A stretch of 10,777 nt of DNA from Lachnospiraceae bacterium (lineage in GTDB: Bacteria; Bacillota; Clostridia; Lachnospirales; Lachnospiraceae), in assembly GCA_900770325.1 (NCBI GenBank), contig CAAGKE010000266.1:1-10777 (forward strand), given 5' to 3'. The notes under the pieces were generated by a model, which saw only the letters and a program-made list of their open reading frames with translations, had not been told where the DNA came from and did not search any database. Positions 6,120 through 10,777 of the stretch are shown piece after piece (position 1 is the stretch's first letter; every line of letters begins with the position of its first letter). Position numbers and translations under genes: made by a program.

Positions 6120-7523
6120 CTAGTTTTCCTCTGTCTGCGCTTCCGTTTCTGAATCCCGGCTGCTTTCTGCTTCTGTTTCTGCCAGGCTCTCTTCCTCAGT
6201 CTGGGCATTCTCCGAAGCCAGCTCTGTCTCTTCTGCAGATGCGGCTTCGCTTACTCCCTCTGTCTCAGACTCCGTCTCCACAGTCTCCTCAATTACCGCA
6301 TTTTCTCTTACAAAGCGCAGCGTTTTATCCATCAGAAGATTAATTCTCAGAATCGGCTCGCCATAGTCCGCAATCAGATCATCCACAGATTCATATCCGT
6401 TATTATCCGCATATTCCTGACAGCCGCTCTGGAACTCTTCATCGGAAATGGTGAGGCCTTCTTCCTCCGCGACAGCGATCAGAATCAGCTCCTGCTGCAG
6501 ATTCTCTTTTACGAGCTCCTCCACAGCCTCATAAAACTGCTCTTCTGTCATACCGAAAAATGTCTCGGTAAAGTCCGCAAATTCCATTCCGTACTGCTGG
6601 GCATATCCCTGATAGACCTGCGTCATGGAGGCTTCACTGTAATCCACCAGATCCTGGGGATACTCGCTGATCGTGCAGGTATTGTAAAGCTGAGTCATCA
6701 GATCCTGGTAGATCAGCGCTTCCTGATTTTCCTGTGCCTGGCTTTCCAGAATCTCCTTCAGGTAAGCCCGGTAGCCATCCACCGTAGAATACGCTCCGTC
6801 ACTGACCAGCTCCACCAGTTCATCAGTCACCTCCGGCATCGCCTTAACAGAATTTACCGTAACAGTAAACACAACTGCCTGCCCTGCCAGCTCTTCGCTG
6901 TGATATTCTTCCGGGAAGGTAAGATCCAGATCCACTGTATCGCCCACTTCCACTCCGATCAATCCGTCTTCAAATCCATCAATAAAGGTATCCGAGCCGA
7001 TGGTCAGATCGTAGCCCTGAGCTGTACCGCCGTCAAAAGCTACGCCATCCTTCTTGCCTTCATAGTCAATATTGACTGTATCTCCCTCCTGAACCGTGCC
7101 TTCTGTCCGGTCATCATACAGATCCGCACTGGCAACCCGGTCTTCCAGCGCTTCGTCAATGTCCGCATCCGTTACCTGAATGGGATCCACCGTCACCATA
7201 AGCCCCTTGTATTCGCCTACCGCAACATAATCCAGAGCCTGATACTCCGGACGTTCTCCCAGCTCCTCCGCTGTTACCTCTTCCGCCTCTTCGCTCAGAG
7301 CTTCCGAAGCATCCTCTGATTCCCCCGCTGCAGTCTCTGCTTCCTCTGACTGTGTCTCTTCTTCTGCTGCAGTTTCCGCTTCCGTTTCACCGGAAGACTG
7401 GGTCTTTGCCTCTGTCTCTGTCTGGGCGGCAGCTTCCGTTTCCGTACTCTTCTTAGAGGAACAGCCTGCTGCCGTCAGGCAGGCACAGCCCAGCAATACT
7501 GCCATCAATACTTTTTTCTTCAT
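6120..7523 (-). CDS. Lipoprotein trigger factor-like FKBP-type peptidyl-prolyl isomerase
   Basis: Predicted surface lipoprotein of 467 aa. Residues 1-20 form a lipoprotein signal peptide (MKKKVLMAVLL) ending in the lipobox AAGC with C21 the likely lipidated residue. An acidic Glu/Thr/Ser/Ala-rich linker fills roughly 25-92. An FKBP domain (about 144-227) follows, including GDTVNIDYEG, FIDGFEDGLIG and FPEEYHSEELAGQ; the last is typical of trigger factor. A helical trigger-factor C-terminal-like region spans about 230-410, then a second acidic, low-complexity tail (410-467). The N-terminal ribosome-binding domain of true trigger factor is absent, so this is not the ribosomal chaperone. It probably helps fold exported proteins outside the membrane, a role like that of PrsA; that role is inference. 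The start is fixed by the signal peptide; the ribosome site GAGAGG is about 11 bases upstream. It has its own promoter. Confidence 0.88.
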   Translation of the reverse strand: MKKKVLMAVLLGCACLTAAGCSSKKSTETEAAAQTETEAKTQSSGETEAETAAEEETQSEEAETAAGESEDASEALSEEAEEVTAEELGERPEYQALDYVAVGEYKGLMVTVDPIQVTDADIDEALEDRVASADLYDDRTEGTVQEGDTVNIDYEGKKDGVAFDGGTAQGYDLTIGSDTFIDGFEDGLIGVEVGDTVDLDLTFPEEYHSEELAGQAVVFTVTVNSVKAMPEVTDELVELVSDGAYSTVDGYRAYLKEILESQAQENQEALIYQDLMTQLYNTCTISEYPQDLVDYSEASMTQVYQGYAQQYGMEFADFTETFFGMTEEQFYEAVEELVKENLQQELILIAVAEEEGLTISDEEFQSGCQEYADNNGYESVDDLIADYGEPILRINLLMDKTLRFVRENAVIEETVETESETEGVSEAASAEETELASENAQTEEESLAETEAESSRDSETEAQTEEN

Positions 7524-7560
7524 TTTTAATACATCCTCTCAATCATATTTCCACTGTGTT

Positions 7561-7618
7561 GCTACTGTTCACCCGACGCAGCAGCATATTTTGCGCTGGA
7601 TAAACAGTAATACTGTTT
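7561..7618. repeat. Intergenic motif pair in the foldase gene leader
   Basis: GCTACTGTTCAC (7561-7572) is a one-base variant of the GTTACTGTTCAC motif. Further on, AAACAG (7602-7607) and CTGTTT (7613-7618) form a small palindromic stem around TAATA. TACTGTT (7563-7569) can also pair with AACAGTA (7603-7609) across 33 bases. All of this lies in the predicted 5' untranslated region of the lipoprotein gene, so alternative RNA folds are possible. Confidence 0.5.
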
Positions 7619-7630
7619 CCCTCAAAAACA

Positions 7631-7653
7631 GTGTTCAGCCCAGGGGCTGACAC
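7631..7653. other. Hairpin at the predicted 5' end of the foldase mRNA
   Basis: TCAGCC (7635-7640) pairs with GGCTGA (7645-7650) around a CAGG loop. The stem can be extended by GTG/CAC (7631-7633 with 7651-7653) across a one-base bulge. It begins only a few bases downstream of the start point predicted from the minus-strand promoter, so it would form the 5' end of the lipoprotein mRNA and could protect it from decay. There is no T-run, so it is not a terminator. Confidence 0.45.
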
Positions 7654-7662
7654 CACCGTTCC

Positions 7663-7691
7663 AGTATAGCACACTCTTTCTCATTTGGCAC
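7663..7691 (-). promoter_or_regulatory. Promoter of the lipoprotein foldase gene
   Basis: On the minus strand GTGCCA (7691-7686, four of six matches to TTGACA) is followed by a 17-base spacer and TATACT (7668-7663). A TG one base upstream of the -10 box makes it an extended -10 promoter (TGCTATACT). It would start transcription near 7656 and give a leader of about 130 nt before the ATG at 7523. Confidence 0.65.
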
Positions 7692-7756
7692 CTGAAAATA
7701 TAAGGAATATTGTGAATTTATTATGATTTATTATAATGATTTTAAACCTCAGCATA

Positions 7757-7785
7757 TTGCACTTTCTAAAAAAGAATGATAAAAT
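7757..7785 (+). promoter_or_regulatory. Promoter of the small membrane protein gene
   Basis: TTGCAC (7757-7762), a 17-base spacer and TAAAAT (7780-7785) form a good sigma-A type promoter. TGA directly before TAAAAT supplies an extended -10 element. It is divergent from the lipoprotein promoter, with about 65 bp between the two -35 boxes, an AT-rich stretch where a shared regulator could bind. The ribosome site AAGGAGG follows at 7813-7819. Confidence 0.7.
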
Positions 7786-7824
7786 GAAAAAGATCGTCCG
7801 GTTTCCGGAAATAAGGAGGTACAT

Positions 7825-8322
7825 ATGAATACATTTCTGATTGTTTTACTGGTTATTCTGGTAATACTGGTTGTGGTTCTTGCTGTTCTTTATTTTGTGG
7901 GCAGACGGCTTCAGAAAAAGCAGGCCGCACAGGAAGAGCAGATGGAAGCAGCGAAGCAGACCATTTCCATGCTTGTTATAGATAAAAAGCTAATGCCCAT
8001 CAAGCAGTCCGGTCTTCCCCAGATAGTTATCGACCAGACACCGTGGCTGATGCGCCGTTCCAAGCTCCCCATCGTTAAGGCAAAGGTGGGACCGAAGATC
8101 ATGACTCTGGTGGCCGACTCCAAGATTTTTGATCTGATCCCGGTAAAGAAAGAAGTCAAGGCGATTGTCAGCGGTATTTATATTATGGATGTAAAGGGTA
8201 TCCGCGGACCGCTGGATGCCCCGGCCAAAAAGAAAAAGCTGCGTGAGCGGCTGAAGGACAAGCTCTCCCGTAAGCAGGAAGAACCTGTTTTGGAGACCAA
8301 AAAAGGAAAGAAAAAGAAATAA
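7825..8322 (+). CDS. Membrane-anchored conserved hypothetical protein
   Basis: Small protein of 165 aa of unknown function, and the only plus-strand gene here. Residues 3-25 are one strongly hydrophobic helix (FLIVLLVILVILVVV...), followed by GRRLQKKQ, so the rest is probably cytoplasmic by the positive-inside rule. A short charged, possibly coiled segment (29-46) leads to a compact central domain (about 47-128) with MLVIDKKLMPIK, QTPWLMRRSKLPIVKAKVGPK and DLIPVKKEVKAIV. The C-terminus (134-165) is very lysine-rich and ends KKGKKKK, which could bind nucleic acid or phospholipid. I do not recognise a named domain. The start has an AAGGAGGT site and a good promoter. It is transcribed away from the lipoprotein gene and ends at a strong terminator. 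Confidence 0.85.
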   Translation: MNTFLIVLLVILVILVVVLAVLYFVGRRLQKKQAAQEEQMEAAKQTISMLVIDKKLMPIKQSGLPQIVIDQTPWLMRRSKLPIVKAKVGPKIMTLVADSKIFDLIPVKKEVKAIVSGIYIMDVKGIRGPLDAPAKKKKLRERLKDKLSRKQEEPVLETKKGKKKK

Positions 8323-8328
8323 CCGGAT

Positions 8329-8374
8329 AAAAAAGCTGCTGTGGAATGCATTTCAAATTCCACAGCAGCTTTTT
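8329..8374. terminator. Bidirectional intrinsic terminator
   Basis: AGCTGCTGTGGAAT (8334-8347) pairs perfectly with ATTCCACAGCAGCT (8357-8370), a 14-bp stem with a 9-nt loop. Six A residues (8329-8334) precede it and a T-run (8370-8374) follows it, so it reads as a terminator on both strands. It begins seven bases after the stop of the plus-strand gene and also serves the convergent murI operon, whose stop is about 60 bp away. Confidence 0.92.
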
Positions 8375-8433
8375 GTCTGCTGATTACTCCTGTTTGTGAA
8401 GCCGCTTTGCAGTTCCATTCCGGCAAAAACAGC

Positions 8434-9201
8434 CTAACAGTTCAGCAAAAACCGGCACAGTCCGATCTTCTCCGGAATGCTTTCTTCGAAAAATACCTGC
8501 CCCTCTTCCTGCCGCCTGGTCAGAAGCCCCATCTCCGCCAGTCTTCGTTTCAATTCCCGGGCGGTTCCCTCACTGCCGTCCAGAATATGAGGTCTCTCTC
8601 CCAGTACTTTCGCAATGGTCTTTTTCAGAAACGGATAATGGGTACATCCCAAAACCACAGCATCAATACCGCCGTTTCTCCAGGGTGCCAGCAGTTTTTC
8701 CAGATAAGCCTCCAGCTCCGGCCCTTCCAGCTTTCCTTCTTCCACAAATTCCATCAGCCCCGGGCATCCCAGGGGAATTACCGTAGCCTGATCTTCAAAA
8801 CGGGCCATCAGATTCCGGAATTTGTCCGCATGCACCGTCATGGGAGTGGCCATCACCAGTACACGGGGATGCTCCTTCTCCATCACGGCAGGCTTTAAAG
8901 CCGGTTCAATTCCCACCACCGGGATATCTGTATATCTTTCCCGCAGCGCTGTAATAGCCGCGCTGGTGGCAGTATTGCAGGCCACCACCAGTGCTTTCAT
9001 TCCCTTCTCCCTCATATGAGCCACATTCTCCAGGGTCAGCCTCCGAATCTCCTCCGGTTCCCTGGTTCCATAGGGCGCATGAACAGAATCTCCAAAAAAA
9101 TAATAATCCTCCTGCGGCATGAGCCGCACCATCTCCCGCAGTACGCTGATTCCGCCTACTCCGGAATCAAACACTGCCACCGGCAGATCTCTCTTCTCCA
9201 T
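8434..9201 (-). CDS. murI: Glutamate racemase
   Basis: Cytoplasmic, cofactor-independent racemase of 255 aa that converts L-glutamate to D-glutamate for peptidoglycan synthesis. FDSGVGG (11-17) opens the Asp/Glu racemase fold. FFGDSVHAPYG (35-45) follows. The two catalytic cysteines are C75 in VACNTATS and C186 in LGCTHYP, with the neighbouring T187-H188 also conserved. The length is normal for the family. The start at 9201 has a GAGGGGG ribosome site five bases upstream and lies 10 bp beyond the stop of the DUF1934 gene; an in-frame ATG twelve codons earlier overlaps that gene and is less likely. It is the last gene of the yigZ-DUF1934-murI run and ends at the bidirectional terminator. Confidence 0.95.
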   Translation of the reverse strand: MEKRDLPVAVFDSGVGGISVLREMVRLMPQEDYYFFGDSVHAPYGTREPEEIRRLTLENVAHMREKGMKALVVACNTATSAAITALRERYTDIPVVGIEPALKPAVMEKEHPRVLVMATPMTVHADKFRNLMARFEDQATVIPLGCPGLMEFVEEGKLEGPELEAYLEKLLAPWRNGGIDAVVLGCTHYPFLKKTIAKVLGERPHILDGSEGTARELKRRLAEMGLLTRRQEEGQVFFEESIPEKIGLCRFLLNC

Positions 9202-9211
9202 AGCAGCCCCC

Positions 9212-9658
9212 TCAGATAATGTGCATCTCTCTTCCATCTCGGGGACGTACCTTCAGATCGATCGTACAGTCAGCCAGATGCTCATAATTAATTTCCAGTG
9301 CATAATCCACCTTCAGGTCGATCTTTTCCTCTGTCTCCTCCATAGAAACTCTGGTAGCGGCAATGCCCACCAGCAGATTTCCAAAAGGAGTATCATAATA
9401 AGTCATGTTCTTTTTCTGCTCCTGGAAAACCATATGGGTATTTGTCAGTCCCCGTTTTGTTACTTCCAGACTGTCCTTCTGGATCTTCAAAAGATTACTG
9501 GTACTGCCCTCCATCCCCTCTGTCACTTCGTCAAATTTAATAAAATGCTTGTCTCCCCGTTTATAATAGCTTCCGGGAATGATCATTTCCAGTTCTTCCT
9601 GCGCTTCTTCCCCGGGGTTTTGCAAGCCCTTAATACTTACAAAAATATCTTTTGTCAT
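9212..9658 (-). CDS. DUF1934 (YwiB-like) domain protein
   Basis: Small cytoplasmic protein of 148 aa, matching the DUF1934/YwiB family of Firmicutes in length and features. The N-terminal VSIKGLQ strand, the GSYYKRGDKHFIKFDE segment (29-44), the MVFQEQKKNMTYYDTPFG segment (76-93), and alternating hydrophobic/charged strands to the C-terminus (KIDLKVDYALEIN) fit a calycin-like beta-barrel. No catalytic residues are evident and the function is unknown. The ribosome site AGGAGGAAG supports the start. It sits 62 bp after yigZ and 10 bp before murI, so the three are probably cotranscribed. Confidence 0.85.
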   Translation of the reverse strand: MTKDIFVSIKGLQNPGEEAQEELEMIIPGSYYKRGDKHFIKFDEVTEGMEGSTSNLLKIQKDSLEVTKRGLTNTHMVFQEQKKNMTYYDTPFGNLLVGIAATRVSMEETEEKIDLKVDYALEINYEHLADCTIDLKVRPRDGREMHII

Positions 9659-9720
9659 ATCCGTTTCTTCCTCCTGCCCAATTCCGGCCCTGCCTTAAAA
9701 ACAACTGTCTGGAACAGAAT

Positions 9721-10377
9721 TTAAAATAAAACAGGCTGTCCGTCCCGGAACGCAAAGCAGACCGGCGTCTCCTTCTGAAATCTGGCCCGGCCGTTGGTTC
9801 CTTCCGTTATATCTGCCTTCAGAGCCTTCAGTTCATCTTCCGGTACCAGTGTCTCGATCTCCACCACATCGCTGTACCGGGAATCTGTGATCGTAAGCCC
9901 CCTTTGTCCCAGCAGATACTGAATCTTTCCGATACCATTGTAATCCGTGCCGATCTCCAGCAGGAATCCTGACTTTTTCTCCAGAATGCAGCTATGCTTT
10001 AGTCCTTCCTGTACAGCTTTCGAATAGGCCCTGACCAGCCCGCCTGTCCCCAGCAGTGTACCTCCAAAATACCGGGTCACCACTACTGCCGCATTGTGGA
10101 TCCCTTCCCCCAGCAAAACATCCAGCATGGGACGGCCCGCGGTTCCCTGAGGTTCTCCATCATCACTGCAGCGCTGAAGCTGCTGATTTTCTCCTGCCAC
10201 AAAAGCAGAACAATTGTGGGTGGCATCCCAGTATTTCTTCTTCATGGCTGCAATAAAATCAAGTGCCTCTTCCTCCGAAGCCACCGGTTTTACCGTGGCA
10301 ATAAAACGGGATTTCTTTTCAATAATCTCCCCTTCTCCGCCTTCATATACTATTTTTATCATCTTCATCCTATTCAT
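9721..10377 (-). CDS. yigZ: YigZ/IMPACT family protein (UPF0029)
   Basis: Soluble protein of up to 218 aa with the two-part layout of bacterial YigZ. The N-terminal IMPACT/UPF0029 domain carries KKSRFIA (21-27), RCSDDGEPQGTAGRPML (69-85) and VVVTRYFGGTLLGTGGLVRAY (98-118), the family's most conserved blocks. A C-terminal DUF1949-like ferredoxin-fold domain follows (about 135-200). The biochemical role in bacteria is not settled; links to translation control are suggested from eukaryotic IMPACT. Three in-frame ATGs lie close together (10377, 10368, 10362). A GGAGA is only about three bases from the first and about ten from the second, so 10368 is also plausible. It is the first gene of the run into murI. 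Confidence 0.92.
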   Translation of the reverse strand: MNRMKMIKIVYEGGEGEIIEKKSRFIATVKPVASEEEALDFIAAMKKKYWDATHNCSAFVAGENQQLQRCSDDGEPQGTAGRPMLDVLLGEGIHNAAVVVTRYFGGTLLGTGGLVRAYSKAVQEGLKHSCILEKKSGFLLEIGTDYNGIGKIQYLLGQRGLTITDSRYSDVVEIETLVPEDELKALKADITEGTNGRARFQKETPVCFAFRDGQPVLF

Positions 10378-10427
10378 TTCTCCAGCGTCCGGATCTTTCT
10401 TTTACATAGCTGTTTCCGCAAATACCA

Positions 10428-10458
10428 GTTACTGTTCACGCGGCATTATTGAAACAGA
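10428..10458 (-). repeat. 31-bp intergenic repeat unit, copy B
   Basis: This matches 23-53 at 30 of 31 positions, including GTTACTGTTCAC and the tail ending GAAACAGA. It lies about 50 bp upstream of the yigZ start, within its predicted untranslated leader. Confidence 0.75.
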
Positions 10459-10610
10459 GTTTTTGAAGCTGGCGGTTCGTTTATCGAAGCGCTGTCCCGT
10501 TTCCGTGAGATGTACGCCTGCTTCCAAACATCGTCCCGGGGATACACCTGGACAATAACATTACCAAAAAATTCTGATAAAATTAAGAAAGACCCCCTAT
10601 ACTTTTCCAA
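10459..10610 (-). other. Long untranslated leader of the yigZ operon, unassigned
   Basis: About 150 bases between the operon promoter and the 31-bp repeat carry no convincing gene. Short open frames exist on both strands but lack ribosome sites or family resemblance. The half nearer yigZ is GC-richer and the half nearer the promoter is AT-rich with a GGGGG run on the minus strand. I do not recognise a riboswitch or T-box. It may be another intergenic repeat whose partner copies lie outside this window. Confidence 0.4.
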
Positions 10611-10617
10611 CAATTTA

Positions 10618-10646
10618 GTTATACAATAGAAGCCACGGAGAGTCAA
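10618..10646 (-). promoter_or_regulatory. Promoter of the yigZ-DUF1934-murI operon
   Basis: On the minus strand TTGACT (10646-10641), a 17-base spacer and TATAAC (10623-10618) make a near-consensus sigma-A promoter. Transcription would start near 10611, giving a leader of about 234 nt. The -35 box lies in the loop of an inverted repeat, ACGGAG (10635-10640) and CTCCGT (10650-10655), which could be an operator. Confidence 0.72.
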
Positions 10647-10670
10647 CTGCTCCGTAAAACTGTTTAAGTA

Positions 10671-10777
10671 TGTCTTGAGGTTCAAGAACGCCTCTGGCGT
10701 TCTTGCCGCGGCGTGATCGAATGCGAAGCATTCTTCCACTGACCACGCCTGCGATCCGCCGGAGGCTTTATCTTGGA
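10671..10777 (+). repeat. Dispersed hairpin repeat of about 107 bp, copy 2 (reaches window end)
   Basis: From 10681 to the last base of the window this matches 4541-4637 with a single difference, c to t in the loop of the first hairpin (TCC to TCT). Both hairpins are intact, and the repeat may continue beyond the window. In copy 1 the same end abuts a minus-strand stop codon, so a minus-strand gene may end just outside the window. It lies 25 bp upstream of the -35 box of the yigZ operon promoter. Confidence 0.9.

Noticed and set aside
10462..10629. A plus-strand frame in the yigZ leader giving a protein-like peptide (FEAGGSFIEALSRFREMY...).
   Set aside because: It has no start codon with a ribosome site, other frames look equally protein-like, and it crosses the operon's -10 box. 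It could be repeat or remnant sequence, but not a supported gene.
2454..10705. A CRISPR array or integron attC sites, suggested by recurring hairpins.
   Set aside because: The copies are kilobases apart, in both orientations, with no regular spacers, cas genes or integrase.

Overview
This window looks like chromosomal DNA of a Gram-positive Clostridia species, most likely a Lachnospiraceae gut anaerobe (Blautia-like). The reasons are the strong AAGGAGG-type ribosome binding sites, TTGACA/TATAAT-type promoters, the families present (UMF1 transporter, DUF1934, lipoprotein PPIase) and the many short intergenic repeats. This placement is inference; no rRNA or other marker gene is present. I see no tRNA, rRNA, CRISPR array, transposase or phage gene. 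All genes but one run on the minus strand.

Layout, reading minus-strand units in their direction of transcription (right to left). (1) 10377-8434: a housekeeping run of yigZ (IMPACT/UPF0029 family), a DUF1934/YwiB-like gene and murI (glutamate racemase). It is driven by a good sigma-A promoter at 10646-10618 with a leader of over 200 nt, and ends at a strong bidirectional terminator (8329-8374). (2) 7825-8322, plus strand: a small membrane-anchored protein of unknown function. It is divergent from the next gene and converges on murI at that shared terminator. (3) 7523-6120: a lipoprotein with a trigger-factor-type FKBP domain and trigger-factor C-terminal region but no ribosome-binding domain, probably an extracytoplasmic foldase. 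(4) 6014-4638: uracil permease UraA, probably with its own promoter, ending in a 3' region that holds a dispersed repeat and then a GC-rich terminator hairpin. (5) 4303-89: an apparent four-gene operon of a Gfo/Idh/MocA oxidoreductase, a Zn-dependent phospholipase C-like protein, a UMF1-family MFS transporter and a second Gfo/Idh/MocA oxidoreductase. The last two overlap by ATGA. The unit may import and oxidise a small polyol- or sugar-like compound, but the substrate cannot be read from sequence.

The most distinctive non-coding content is a set of intergenic repeats. A repeat of about 107 bp with a 10-bp hairpin and a nested second hairpin occurs at 4531-4637 and again at 10671-10777 (running off the window). 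Its hairpin end occurs inverted at 2454-2478. A shorter 31-bp unit occurs at 23-53 and 10428-10458. A core motif GTTACTGTTCAC, with variants, is found in nearly every minus-strand intergenic gap. These look like members of one related repeat family and are the best candidates here for something not described by ordinary gene annotation.
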